A stretch of 64,000 nucleotides of DNA from Alnus glutinosa (GCF_958979055.1 NC_084888.1:6743501-6807500); one strand, 5' to 3'; counted from the first letter of the stretch, positions 41,150-53,000 are shown. Made by a program: numbers and translations. Notes: generated from the sequence alone by a model not told the origin.

Positions 41150-42101
41150 AACACTCCCATCAAACTCCCTAAAATGGTTTCCTTCCCCATGTTTAGGAAA
41201 AATATCATAAAAAACACGAAAAACTAACCTTCAGCAGATATCCTAAATTTGGGTTTTTTGGTTCTCAACCCATTGGAAAGTACTGTTGCTTCCCAACCCA
41301 TTATTTTAATAATGATAATAAAAAAAAAAAAAAAAGGGCTCTCTCCTCTCTCCTAGCACCGTAGCACGGCCAGTTGCTCCAATCGCGGCATCTCCGGAGA
41401 ACAAACCATCTCTAACCCAAACCCTAAACTCTCAACCTTCCACTCCTCTCCAAATGGACAGGGACGATTCCACCACCCAACAAGAACCATCCATTCCCGA
41501 ACCAACATCGGCGGATCACGTCGTTTCATGCGGCGAAAAGCGACCGGATAACGAACCATCTTGAACTCAAACCCTAAACTCTTAACCTTCCACTCCTCTC
41601 CAAATGGACAACGACGATTCCACCACCCAACCCCTTCGCCCACCCCAACGAGAATCGTCCAATCCCCAACCAACATCGGAGGATGACGCCGTTTCATGCG
41701 GCGAAAAAGCGAAAGCAAGAGAACTCGTACCTCCACCCACTGTGGAAGACCAGCCTCTGTTCCTAAAATGGATCGTGTCTTCTACTTGGAGGTGAGAGGA
41801 CTAATAGAATTTGGGGAGAGGATTGAGGAGGTCGTGGAGGGTGAGGGAGGCGGAGGCGAGAGAAGAGGGATTTGAGGAAGTTTCTGGAGAAGACGAGAGA
41901 GAGGAAGAGAGAAAAAAAGAAAAAAGAAATAAAATAAGAAAGAGAAAAAAAAAATAATAAAATAAGATAAAGAAAGAGTATTTAATTGATATATGAAAAA
42001 TTTAGGGAATCTACTGTAGGGTGTTTTTTTTATAGGGAAATGAAAAGTGGTTTTGTTCCCTAAATATATGAAACATGATTGAGAAACTGATGGGAGTGCT
42101 T
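41150..42101. mobile_element. TIR element carrying a captured exon (first copy)
   Basis: The left end GAACACTCCCATCA and the reverse-complemented right end AAGCACTCCCATCAG form inverted termini. TTA-like triplets lie just outside (CCATTA and TTTTATA). Between them lies a C-rich leader and a 138-codon reading frame ending at a GTGAGA donor-like site. The layout resembles a Pack-type element that captured a host first exon. Confidence 0.5.
41382..41795 (+). pseudogene. captured exon, broken copy (arm F, first)
   Basis: Colinear with the open 137-aa frame at 55629-56042. The start codon ATG has become ATC (41382-41384) and a CGA codon has become TGA near 41568. What remains includes DNDDSTTQPL and ARELVPPPTVEDQPLFLKWI. 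Function not recognised. Confidence 0.6.
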
Positions 42102-42741
42102 TTATATATTAACACCTAATCATTCAAACCTAGACTCGGTTTAGAGTTCATTCTAACGGTATTCTCACCTATTTTTTTTCTTTTCTCTTTCATATGTAAA
42201 GGAAAACATCGACCCTGAGTTTTGCTTTGTTTGTTGTTTGGTCTGTAACTCATTTTGTTGAATGAACTTTTTAAAATAATAAACGGATAATTGCATCATT
42301 GGTCCCTATGGTATATCATAATTACAAATCACTTCCTATGGTTTAAAAAGTTCATGGAAAGTTCTTGTGGTAAGCAATAATTACTAATCGATCTCTGGAG
42401 TCAAATTCCATTAAAATTTTTGACATAAATGTCACATCAAACCAATAAGATGACGACACGTGCCCATCTTAATAAATAATTAAAAAAAATTTAAAAAAAA
42501 AAACTTATTTTTTTTCAAAAAAAGAAAAAACAAAAAAATGGGAAGGGCAAAGGTGTGGCCCAGCTACCCCTATAGTAGATCCAGGGGTGGCCCAAAGGCC
42601 ACCCCCAGGCCATTGGGGGTGCCTGGGCACCACCCCCGGCGGCCACCCCCATAGGCTGGGGGTAGTCCAGCCACCCCTCCCCATTTTTTTTTTATTTTTT
42701 TTAAAAAAAGTTTATTTATTTATTTTTTAATAATTTTTTTT

Positions 42742-42746
42742 CTTCA
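42742..42746. repeat. left target-site duplication of the LARD-like element
   Basis: CTTCA here versus ATTCA at 47959-47963, one mismatch. The empty site TGAAT (reverse ATTCA) is at 54676-54680. Confidence 0.7.
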
Positions 42747-43185
42747 TGTTAGGGAAATATTTGTCCCCACTTTGGAGTGGGCCAGGTTGGCCTCATTCAT
42801 GGGATTTCAGACCCCGGAAATGTTTAGTCCCCGGACAGTAACCTTGGTCGCAATAAGCCATCAATATTTATGAGACCAGTAAAATCAAGTCAGAGAAGAA
42901 ATCAGACATTTCCATTGGGCCTTGTGCTTGACAGGGGCAAAATGGACATATAACACGTAGGGATATAAAAGGGAGTACAAAAATCATTTGGGTGGAATCT
43001 ATTATTCTCCGAGCCCTCTCTCCCTCTCTTTCTCTCTTCTCTTTACAAACACTTGACTGACTTGATCGTCGGAGGAGGTTCCGCTGGCCAACCCCCGGCG
43101 GGTCTTTCCTGTTTTGCAGGTCAGGGTGCGGTTGAAAGGACGTCTCTGATGATGCCACGTCACCGCACCAAAAATGTCATCAACA
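42747..43185 (+). repeat. 5' LTR of the LARD-like element
   Basis: Starts TGTTAGGG and ends CATCAACA. It contains a G+C-poor TATAAAAGGG (about 42965) that may be the promoter TATA, followed by a CT-rich leader. Confidence 0.85.
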
Positions 43186-43206
43186 ATTGGCGCCGTCTGA
43201 TCTCGG
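43186..43206 (+). other. primer binding site of the LARD-like element
   Basis: TGGCGCCGTCTG starts two bases after the LTR. The TGGCGCC core is the common start of plant Ty3-type primer sites. Confidence 0.6.
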
Positions 43207-43440
43207 ACTTGGCCCCCTCCTGGTTTTGGACAGAGGGGGTGGAAAGGAGTCCGCCCTTAATAGGGGACTAACGGGAGGACGTCCGATCTCGGACTTGGCC
43301 CCCTCCTGGTTTTGGACAGGGGGTGGAAAGGAGCCCGCCCTTAATAGAGGACTAACGGGAGGACGCCCTTAATAGGGGACTAACGGGAGAATGTCCGACC
43401 TCGGACTTGCTACCCCCCTGGTTTCGGACAGGGGGGTGAC
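43199..43440 (+). repeat. 86-bp tandem repeat in the LARD-like interior
   Basis: Two and a half units with GATCTCGGACTTGGCCCCCT, GGTTTTGGACAG and CTTAATAGGGGACTAACGGG, beginning at 43199 and 43285. A diverged third follows near 43395. Confidence 0.75.
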
Positions 43441-43716
43441 GTGGAGACCACCCTTAAGAACGGATTCACAGGAGAATTTCTGACCCCGGTGCATCCTAGA
43501 GGCCCTAGCAACATCGGCATTTGGTTTTTTGGTGTTGATTCCTTTTCAGAGGCTTTGTGTTCCCAGGACAAATCACTCCGGCCAGATCCCCTCAGCCCGG
43601 CGTGCTTTGGGGGGGTAAGAGGTTGGAAGATTGGTTGTCAAATATTTGATATGTAAAATCCCGTTAACATTTCTGATGACATTAACTTCCGAGAACATCA
43701 CCGGATTAATTTAAGG

Positions 43717-43937
43717 GGCGAGGAGAAACAACCTCGGTAAAAAAATATGGCGAGGAGAAATAACCTCGGTAAAAATCTGGCGAGGAGAAACAACCTCGGT
43801 AAAAAATCTGGCAAGGTGAAGTGACCTCGGTATAAATCTGGCGAGGAGAAACAACCTCAGTAAAAAATCTGGCAAGGTGAAGTAACCTCGGTAAAAATCT
43901 GGCGAGGAGGAATAATCTCGGAATGTCGGTAAAAATC
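43717..43937 (+). repeat. about seven copies of a 30-bp tandem repeat
   Basis: Units of the form GGCGAGGAGAAACAACCTCG followed by GTAAAAATCT. Two sub-types alternate (GGCGAGGAGAAA and GGCAAGGTGAAG). Confidence 0.85.
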
Positions 43938-43949
43938 TGGATTAATTTA

Positions 43950-46900
43950 AGGGGAGAGGGATGGACCCCTCCCCTCGGATTTGGACAGGGGAGTGGGAAG
44001 GGAACTCGTATGGGAAATGTCCGACCTCGGACAAGGACACCCCTCTTGCTTGAGGACATGGGGGTGATAACGAGCCCGGATGCTTAGCAATTCTCCCCCA
44101 TCCAAGCTGTTGATCTATTTGATTATTGAATATTTGCTAGGGATATTTCCGGGGGAACAGAATTATCTTCCGAGATTGACCTTCGTCCCCCGTCCATGTT
44201 TTTCTGGCGAACCAGATATTTCTGGGGTTGACTGTCGTCCCCCGTCCATGCAGAACTAAGAAAGAAATTGTGACCGATGACGACCTGCGTTTCCAGGTCT
44301 ATATTCATATATGCGTAAAAGGAGGAATGCCTCCCGAGGACCAACCTCTTTAAGTTGGGTGAGAATACTCATAGAGTTCTTTCTTGAATAGAAGACTCTT
44401 CTTTCGGATAAGGAGATGAGAAAAATGTTGACTTGGCATATCGCCTATATAAAGTTGAAAAGGGAGCAGTCCGAGACTGTCTTCCTCTGGAGAATGAAGG
44501 GTAGTGTCGGGTCGGGATAGTGAATCTCTCTTGAATAAAGAGGTAATCCCGGACACCACCTCCCTGCCTAACAATGTGAATCTCATCCATGAACTGTGAG
44601 GAAACCTTTTATTGGATAAGGCCGAAATGCCTACATCCCGACCTTCGGATGGCTCTAACGGGACCGGGAACTTAGATAGAAGCAAATCGGTCCACGGATG
44701 ACACCAAAATGATTGTTTCTCCATTTTCCCTTGTGAAATCCCACTTATCACCGAAGCACATCGGAATGATTGCTGGGAAGGCCGAAAAAGCTGATCTACC
44801 GAGTGCCGTAGATTGACAATAACAGATTCGACGTGGGAAATTATGATTTCCCATCTTCAAGACCATTTGTTGCTCAGAAACCCTCGAGGACGGGGAGTGA
44901 ACCCCTTTAACAAATCAGGCTAGGGAAACATCCCCTACAGCAGACTTTGCTCCCGGGACGCCATTGATATTCGGACTCCTATGGTAGGATAACACAAAAA
45001 GGAATGGGATGTTCCGTGGACTATTCCTCCTTAGATAAGGGGGTTTTCCTAGGATAAGGAAACTAGAAAATTTCCCTCGGATGAAACGTCCCCTGTTGGA
45101 TAAGGGAACGAATCGAGCGTCTGCTCATTGCAGACTGGATCCACTAAGGTGGAAAGGAAGTAGCGAGTAAAGCTCATCTTGGGATGGAGTGAAGACTTAC
45201 CTCGGATGAGGAGACCGATGTAGTCCCCAGAAAACACGTGGTGAAATAAGGATAACTATGATGGCTGGCCTCCTTTGGGTAAAGGACCATGTCTTTGGAT
45301 TTGGACGATTACCTTCTCTCGGATGGAGAAGCAACCCCGATAACTATTTTTCTTTGAACAGAGAGGGGGGTGGCTCAGGGATATCTTCGGATGCCACTCC
45401 CCTCCGGATATGGGGTTAGAAGGAAAATCCGCGCAAACTTTGCTAATTTGAGCAGGCGGGCTCCAAATTGTGAATCGATGTACCCTTTTTGGGTTCAGGT
45501 TACCCTATCTAACCAAAATAGATTCCTTGAGCATCACTGACGTAGGGGTCATAACTTGAAAAGACAATTGACCGAAGCCTACACAATTGATCAGACCCAT
45601 CAGAAGAATTATCCAGTGGTAGAAAAATCCGACAAGGATACGATTGGGGACTGAAGGTGTTGATATGCTTGCATGTTTGTAGCATGAATTTGGGAAAAGT
45701 AGAGAACCCGAGCTGAGAGTAATAAAAATATTTGCAGCATCTATAGGGCCGAGAAGCGGCTATGGGTCCGACCGACCTTCCGAACGTAGAGGGCACTCAC
45801 TAAGGGAGGTCGTTCCCGGAGTCTCGACCTTTTATCGCACTGTTATCCCTCATCGCAGTGCCAGGGAAATGCTTGAAAGAAAGGAGGGTGGAGACCTCGG
45901 AACTGCCGTCTGTGTTCGAAATATATCTCAGACAAGCAGAAGGATTGACGGGCTAAGCCCATGATTTAAGTAGAGAAACCCCGCACAACGCTCGAGATCT
46001 ATGATAGCATTCCAACTCTTCAGTGGCTGATTACCCCTATGCTAGACCATCGTGGTCGGAGACTGTGACACTCAGTCACTTGGCTTAGCCGGCACCGGAT
46101 AGAAACAGGACGAGAATGCCCGAGATGTCTCGGACAGTGACACCCTCCTGGTTGAGGACAGGGGGGTGATGAGGAATATCCGATATCTCGGACGGGGACA
46201 CCCCCCCCGGTTGAGGACAAGGGGGGGTGATGGAGAACATGAGGCCTTAGCAAAGTCGACCTCAGGTAAGGAAGTCAAAGGAGACCGTCCTGAAAGTAAA
46301 GTTGCCGGCGTCAGGCCGAAATCGACTTCCCATAAATTATTTGAGTTGGGGGTTATGCCAAAGATAAGGGATTTTCGGTCTAACAATCTAGAAGTCGAGT
46401 AAAGAAATCGGAGTGATTGCCTCTTCTTTGAAGAAACAGAAAGGGACACAGTGCCCCCAGTGGTCCCGGACTTCAGAAATGCCGGCCAGCGGAAATCCAT
46501 CTACCGGAGGAAGTTGACGGTCCGGCGATGGATTTATGACTATTGAGAGCGATGGATATGTTAAAAGTGCTATCAGAATTACTGTCCGGGGTAGCACGAT
46601 GCAAATACTCGACACAATGTTGTGTGGACATAATTTTATGATTTATGAGACGTCCATTTCGGTGGTAGTCCAAAGAGATTATTGAAGATTGATTTGAAAT
46701 TCATGTTGCCAAGAAGATTTTATTAGATTTGCTCATAGTACACACATGCATGAAGACAAGAAGAACGGACAACCCCGAAGGAACACTGTGAAGGGTAGTC
46801 ATCTGGCTACAAAGATGAATTGTCTGAAAATTTTGAAGGGTTCACCCGCGCAAAGTTCAAGTACAGCTTGAATGGTTGAGCTCTCGTGAGCAGTCAGGGC

Positions 46901-47519
46901 GAAATTGAGGTGTTACACAATTCCTGCGGGCAAGACAGGAACAGGTTGGCGTGAGGCCGGAGGTCACACACCCTTGTGTGTCTAAAGCCAAAGATCGCAC
47001 ATTCAGTGAAACCGTTGTGAAGAGTGAATACTCCAGGGCCATCCATGATGAATTGGTGAATATGCTCAGTCGTGAGGACCGCACCAGGAACGAGGAGTAT
47101 TGCGAGAAGATCTGGAGAATTCAAAAAGAATGAAAGGGAAAATCCGATCTCAGGGAAAGGAATAAAAAGAAAGAAAGATCTATTCAAATGGGCAATATGA
47201 AGACCAATGGCATTCTAGCAAAGGAAAGTGCGAATATATAGAAAAACAATAATGATCACTGCATGCACGATTTACGGGGTATTAGGGCACCTAACTGATG
47301 GTGAATTTATGACGGAAATAAATTCTCGATTGCCTGCCGTAAATGGCTTGGAGCCGCGTAATACGGCAGTAGAAAAAACACTTGAGTTTTCCCGGGATCC
47401 GAGGAGAGCACTACGTGAATTGGATGAAGAATGGCCGGCGGGATCGGTCGGATTATAAAGGCTTCATTGGTTAAATTCTCTCTACCTTTATAATAAAGAT
47501 AGGAGAATTGAAGGGTAAT
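43950..47519 (+). other. non-coding interior of the LARD-like element
   Basis: No conserved retroelement protein on either strand. Scattered short motifs recur (CTCGGA, GAGGACAGGGGGGTG, CTCCTGGTT). The 46132-47147 portion was copied to 34482-35498. Confidence 0.6.
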
Positions 47520-47958
47520 TGTTAGGGAAATATTTGTCCCCACTTTGGAGTGGGCCAGGTTGGCCTCATTCATGGGATTTCAGACCCCGGAAATGTTTAG
47601 TCCCCGGACAATAACCTTGGTCGCAAGAAGCCTTCAATATTTATGAGACCAGTCAAATCAAGTCAGAGAAGAAATCAGACGTCTCCATTGGGCATTGTGC
47701 TTGACAGGGGCAAAATGGACATATAGCACGTAGGGATATAAAAGGGAGTACAAAAATCATTTGGGTGGAATCTATTATTCTCCGAGCCCTCTCTCCCTCT
47801 CTTTCTCTCTTCTCCTTACAAACACTTGACTGACTTGATTGTCGGAGGAGGCTCCGCTGGCCAACCCCCGGCGGGTCTTTCCTGTTTTGCAGGTCAGGGT
47901 GCGGTTGAAAGGACATCTCTGATGATGCCACGTCATCGAACCAAAAATGTCATCAACA
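47520..47958 (+). repeat. 3' LTR of the LARD-like element
   Basis: Same ends and length as the 5' LTR. It is preceded by GAAGGGTAAT in the polypurine-tract position. Confidence 0.85.
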
Positions 47959-48536
47959 ATTCAAATAGACACGTGTCGCTATTTTATTGGTTTGGCGTGG
48001 CGCTGGCATAGCATTTAACAGAATTTGTCAAAAAATTTAACGAAATTTGACTTCAGGGATCGATTTGTAATTATTGCTTACCACAAGGACCTCCCATGAA
48101 CTTTTTGAACCATAGGGAGTGAAAAATAATTATGGCATATCACAGGGACCAATAGTGCAATTATTCCAAAAATAAATAAATAAATAACAAACAAATACAA
48201 ATAAGCTTAGACAAACTTTTTAACATAACTCTTTTCTAATTTTAATTTGCATTGAGAATTTTGAAAAACAAAAACATTTCCAAAGGAAAGTTGCCGGGTC
48301 CATAGCCCAAATCCTTTTATCCAAGCCGATTGGTTCAGCTCGTGCGCCATATTTTCCATATGTTCCACCTCTATCATGCTACTACGTGCCTTCTTCTATC
48401 AGCCTTTCTCTACATAGTATACACATTACCCGTACAATCATAAGGAAGTAATGCGGTCCTAATAATAATAATAATAATAATAATATATGCGGTGGTTCAG
48501 CAATCTCAATTTTTTTTTTTTTGATGTGATTGAATA

Positions 48537-48695
48537 TAGGGGCGGAGAAGGTGGGGCCAGTATAGACCATGGCCCCATTTCTAAGAACAAAAATTTTTTT
48601 TGGTAAAAAAATAAATTAACCTACTAGCTCCTAGTAATAATTTTTTTTTTTTGACTAATGGTCCCTGGCCATAATAGTTTTTAGCTCCGTCCCTA
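48537..48695. mobile_element. MITE with GGGGCGGAG termini (arm F, first copy)
   Basis: TAGGGGCGGAG at the left and CTCCGTCCCTA at the right. The interior is T-rich. It has the same terminal type as the hAT-like MITE at 20615-20804. The inverted counterpart is 53960-54116. Confidence 0.55.
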
Positions 48696-48919
48696 GCTAG
48701 TTGGATATGTACTAGAGTGAAAATTCTACTCTCAAAATGAGAATTCTCAATCCTATTAATATTAGCGGCTATGGATTTTATTGATGTCCTAATGAGGTTG
48801 AGTCAGGCTACGGCTCAATTGGACTTGAGTAAGCATTTCAACGTCTGCGATTCCCACCGTCTAAGTCCATCATGTGCGGCTCACGCCTAACTAAATATAA
48901 TTAAAAATAATAATATCGT

Positions 48920-49550
48920 GATAAAGAAAGGAAATCCTTGCTTTCGGACAAGGATTTCTTTTGTTTTAAATGAAATTAATACTATATGTTTTATGGTTAT
49001 AATTTAAAGTTTGTGCATTTAACATTATATTTTATTTTATATTATTTAAATTTTTTAAAAGACTTGCTAATATTAAATTTATATATACCCTTAAATGCAC
49101 TAATTTTTAGTCCTTATCAATTTAATTTGAAACGAAGAGAATTGTAATATTACTTCAAAAAAACAAAAACACAAAAAACGTGGTCGTTTTTTTTGTGGTC
49201 CTGTAATACGTACAACAACATCAACAAAAGTGGTCCAGATAATACTTACAAAAAAGAAAACACTTGGTCCTGATCATAATACTTTTTTTTTTTAAAAAAA
49301 AAAAAAACATACAACAACAACGTGGTAGTGATAAAGAAAGGAAGTCCTTGCTCTTGGATAAGGATGATCTTAATTCTAAATAAAATTATCCATTTCATGG
49401 TTAGGACTTAAGATTTAAAATTTATGCATCTAATGATTGATATCATTCTATCTTATTTAACTTTTGTTTTTAAAAATAAAAAATTGTTAACATTGAATAA
49501 AATTACTCTGTTAAATGTACTAATTTTAAATTATTACCATGACAGGAGAA
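48920..49550 (+). repeat. subterminal direct repeats of arm F
   Basis: Two related 220-240-bp blocks start GATAAAGAAAGGAAATCCTTG (48920) and GATAAAGAAAGGAAGTCCTTG (49330). Each continues with TTAAATG-, TATTTTAT- and CACTAATTTT-like sequence. Both are mirrored in the inverted arm (53090-53740). Confidence 0.65.
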
Positions 49551-49712
49551 AAGTCACCCCGAGCCTTGAGAGACTTAAGGGCTTCCCCAAAAAAAAAAAA
49601 AAAATAAAAAAAAATAAAAGCCTATGTGAAACGTGGCATTTTAAAACTTCAATTGCCATTTCACGCAACTCTCATGTACGGACTAGTGGACTTTGAAGCG
49701 TTGTCATTCAGG

Positions 49713-49762
<50 letters not shown>
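49713..49762. repeat. 50-base poly-A run
   Basis: Uninterrupted A run. It may be a retroposon tail or slippage. No clear retroposon body precedes it. Confidence 0.8.
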
Positions 49763-49764
<2 letters not shown>

Positions 49765-50505
49765 CAACTCACGGGTTTAATTGAAACGGAGCGTTTCTAT
49801 CGTATAACAAAGACTAAAGTGTAAACGACACCATTTGTAACCGTACGTATATCTTCTTTTTCGTAACTAACCTAATTTCTAAATGTCTGAAATAGTGAAA
49901 CTGAAAGTCTGAGAATCGTTTGCTACTTGCTGCTGCCAAAAATGTCGATGCCTCTGATTAGTGGCTGAGGGTGGGCATCCAGAATATCCAAGAAAAATGT
50001 ACCGGAGGTAGACCCCCTCCTCCTGCCCTTGCACGTTGTTCCTTTTCAATTGTCAAAACATGTTTCAGGTTTATAAAAATAAACATAGGATCCACTTTTC
50101 ATGTGTTTTTCATTCGCTAATTGTTATTTTTTCTCTTATTTTGGGTGACTAATATATATTAGTTTTGCTAAATGGTTAGTTAAATGATACATAGAAAGGA
50201 GGGCCAAATTTATTATTGTCCGAGCTAGGCTATGTTTGTTATTATTCCTACTTAATTCCATAGATTCTAATGTTTGAAAACACTAAAATGGTCCCAAAAT
50301 AGTCTAAAATATGATCAAAGAAGGCCATTAACACTAAAAGAAACCAAAAATGGCCATTACTTGACAGACGGTTAGCATCGCTTTTTGGCATTCAATAATT
50401 GTATAACAGTTGGTTAATTGCTAATCGGCTCTAGCAAGGCGGTTATTGTTACTTAAAAGTGATAATTGCGTAAAGCAGTTTCGGTCAAGACGAAATAATC
50501 GCGTT

Positions 50506-50735
50506 GCGATTATTTTCAAGACAAAACAGTTGCAATCGCAACTATTTGTACACCCTTGACTTTAAGTATATTTTTTCAAAGCAATTACACACCCTCACCC
50601 CTAGTATTAGGGGTGAAAATGCGATTATTTTCAAGACAAAATAGTTGCAATCGCAACTATTTGTACACCCTTGACTTTAAGTATATTTTTTCAAAGCAAT
50701 TACACACCCACGCCCTTAGTATTAGGGGTGAAAAT
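50506..50735 (+). repeat. 115-bp tandem duplication
   Basis: Two units (50506-50620 and 50621-50735). Each has GCGATTATTTTCAAGACAAA, TTGCAATCGCAACTATTTG and CTAGTATTAGGGGTGAAAAT-like sequence. A few substitutions separate them. Confidence 0.88.
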
Positions 50736-51353
50736 GCGGGCGGATAATCATCGCCTACATCCCGTTATTCACATATGCGGATGCGGTTAGAAAAAATACT
50801 ATCCGCATATACAGGCGCGGATAGCGGTTTTAAGGTATGCAAATGCGTTTAATAACCGTATTCACATTCCCTTTGTATATAATATATATTTTATATATTT
50901 AAGTAAATTCACTAAAACAACGTCGTTTTGAATTTAGTAAGTTTAGGACTTTTAGGTTATGTTATGTTTTTTTCACTATCATCTTAGAGTCATGTCTCAC
51001 TACATTTACTTTTATTTTCTCTTTTTCCTTTCTTTAGGTAATCCAAATCTCAATTACTCTATGAGACAATGATCATCTATGACCGATAATCGTGAATTAT
51101 GTAACAAATGAAATCTTAATTTATTTAAGCTTGCATATAGTAATAACTGCATTATTTAATCTTACATATAAATTTAGATACTAATCCAAAACGCTCATTA
51201 TCTGATCATATACAGATATCAGATAATAACTGCAACAAATACACGGATGTGGATGGTTATTACATGATGCAGATTCGAATACTTAAAAATAATAACCGCA
51301 TTATATGAATGCTGATATTACTAATTACTGCATCTGAATCCACATTTTCACCC
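50722..51353. mobile_element. non-autonomous hAT-like element
   Basis: Left GGGGTGAAAATGCGGGCGG and right CCACATTTTCACCC are inverted. The interior carries several GCGGAT/ATCCGC motifs. No transposase and no clear target duplication. Confidence 0.5.
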
Positions 51354-52264
51354 AAAACTAATATAAATTTATCGAGTCCGCCAACTTATAAAATCAACAA
51401 CCTTCATGTGTTGTTTGTAATCACATGACATTTATTATGACAACAGGGACGGTCCATAGTTCTGGAAATATCTTTTAAATGTTTTTTTTTTCTTGAGGTT
51501 TTTATTTTTATAATTATAAATTTAATATAATCAGCTTTTTAGGGGCTTTTTATAAATTAGGACCTTAATTTGTGTAACAATCCAGCCGGCCATGCGGAAG
51601 AGTCAAATCCAAATCGCAACGAAATGATATTCTGAACAAATCAAGAAACATGTGCGACGGGAAAAATATGAAATTGTCAACTTCATGTTCCTGCAAAATT
51701 TGGCGTGACGAAAAAGAGATATTATATATTTATAATTTTTGTGTAATTTTAATAATATTTTTTTAAAATTAATTATTAAATATGTAAGATCTATACGTAG
51801 AAAAATAAATTCAATAATTATATTATTTTTTTTGAAAAAAAAAACAATATTAAAATTGTACAAAGATAATAACTGTATCACAACTCGGCCAAAAAACCTT
51901 GACTCATTTTTTTAGAATTCATGGAACCAATGAACCTCGTCTATCCAAGCGCGCCAATTCTTAATATATAGGGCTTCCGGCTTCTCATGCAGCTATAGCC
52001 AATGGCTACGTGCCTACACAAGCTCTCATAATACAAGTTTAATCTATTTTTGTTAAAAAAGTTTATTAAATTTTATCAAAATTTTTAAAATATTTTTTAT
52101 TTTTTATTTTTAAAAAAATTACTATGATTTATGTGTTTGTTAGATTTTAACAGAATTTATAAAAATACTTATGCTTGAATCTTTGAAAATTTTATAAATT
52201 TTTTTTAATTTTTTATTGCAACTTTCGCTTCAGTTTGAATCTCATCTATTTATGTGTTCGTCAG

Positions 52265-52331
52265 TTTCTCTGCACTTTTTGTTGTTTTTAATTGATAAAA
52301 ACAATTAAAAACAACAAAAAGTGCAGAGAAA
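52265..52331. repeat. perfect 30-bp inverted repeat with a 7-base loop
   Basis: The left arm 52265-52294 (starts TTTCTCTGCACTTTTTG) pairs without mismatch with the right arm 52302-52331 (ends AAAGTGCAGAGAAA). The loop is ATAAAAA. Weaker pairing continues outside (TTTATGTGTTCGTCAG versus CAGAAAACATAAAC). It may be a MITE or a small-RNA precursor fold. Confidence 0.85.
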
Positions 52332-52895
52332 ATTACAGAAAACATAAACAAAAATGGATTACACAAAAAATCTCATAATTGAGAAGCTTACCACGAAGAA
52401 GAGAATTGCGTTGTGATTCTTGTGAATGGTGAATGGTGAACGGCGGCGGGTCTCCGTGACTAAAGCCCGTTTTCCGCGTTTCGTGCTGTCACCCACTTCC
52501 CTTCAGTCGTGCTGTACGCGTTTCTCTCTGTCATTTAGCTGTTTTGATTAATACTATTTTAGTTATATAAATAGAATAATAAAAGTAAAATAATTATGCT
52601 CTGTAGTCTACTATTAACAGTCTACTAAAATTACTTAGAAAAATTTTACTTTCGTCTAAACAAACCAATTAAATTACAATTAAAACTCACTAAAATCACT
52701 CTTAATAACACTATAAATAATGCCTTTAATAATTTAGTCGATGTGACTCTCCTCTTCGTGCCTGTCACTCTCGCCCACTGCCTGTAATCTTTGTGAGTTT
52801 GTGAGAAAAGCGCTCTTAAGCTTTATTTTCTTTACAAGGAATCAAAGAGTTAGCTCTGTCTCTCTCTCTCTCACGCCCAAAGAAGACCCAAAAAT

Positions 52896-53000
52896 ATGGA
52901 GTCGAATCGCTGTTTATGTGTCGCCTCTGCAATTTTCTTGTCCTTCCTTTGGATGGCTCTCTCCGTTTCTTCTTCTTCTCCTTCAGCTTCCATTTCAGGT
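52896..53000 (+). pseudogene. signal-peptide first exon of an unidentified secreted protein, cut off by arm F
   Basis: An ATG at 52896, preceded by a CT-rich leader (52840-52872), opens 34 codons: MESNRCLCVASAIFLSFL, then a hydrophobic and Ser-rich stretch ending SPSASIS. It has the form of a secretory signal. Reading on gives a stop within seven codons. A GT (52999) in TCAGGTGCTG could be a donor. Only about 78 bases later the inverted F arm begins, so later exons are missing from this window. The protein family is not recognised. Confidence 0.4.

Larger units (their letters stand above)
42747..47958 (+). mobile_element. non-autonomous LTR retrotransposon (LARD-like), 5.2 kb
   Basis: Direct LTRs of 439 bp (42747-43185 and 47520-47958) start TGTTAGGGAAAT and end ATCAACA. 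About 14 substitutions between them are visible by eye. A primer-site-like TGGCGCCGTCTG follows the 5' LTR at 43188. The 4.3-kb interior has tandem repeats and only short unrelated frames, with no gag, protease, RT, RNase H or integrase motif. That fits a large retrotransposon derivative mobilised in trans, probably by a Ty3-type relative. It is inserted in the Mutator-like element. Confidence 0.87.
42285..48167. mobile_element. Mutator-like long-TIR element, split by an LTR retrotransposon
   Basis: The outer ends GGATAATTGCATCATTGGTC and, reverse-complemented, GGAATAATTGCACTATTGGTC begin inverted repeats of about 200 bp that include GCAATAATTACTAATCGATC. The centre is G+C-rich (GGGTGGCC motifs, 42540-42690). 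It is about 0.67 kb when the 5.2-kb LTR element is removed. The uninterrupted version is at 54472-55136. It has no coding sequence. Confidence 0.7.
40590..49575 (+). repeat. arm F, first (forward) copy, enlarged by a nested LTR element
   Basis: Without the 42747-47958 insertion and its 5-bp target duplication this is about 3.8 kb. It is the reverse complement of 53077-56850. Its first 2 kb recur forward at 61942-64000. It contains a small TIR element, the captured-exon element, the Mutator-like element and a MITE. It ends at GAGCCTTGAGAGACTTAAGG. Homology with the inverted arm also runs about 130 bp inward into the Harbinger-like MITE. Confidence 0.85.
49576..52895. other. single-copy segment S between the inverted F arms
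   Basis: Not part of either arm. It holds a 50-A run, a 115-bp tandem repeat, a hAT-like element, a perfect hairpin and a CT-rich leader before the small exon at 52896. No complete gene is seen. Confidence 0.6.

Noticed and set aside
42868..43158. 96-codon frame within the LTR
   Set aside because: It spans LTR control sequence and is present in both LTRs with differences. Not a gene.
43717..43937. CRISPR-like array
   Set aside because: 30-bp units are head to tail without unique spacers, and this is a plant retroelement interior.
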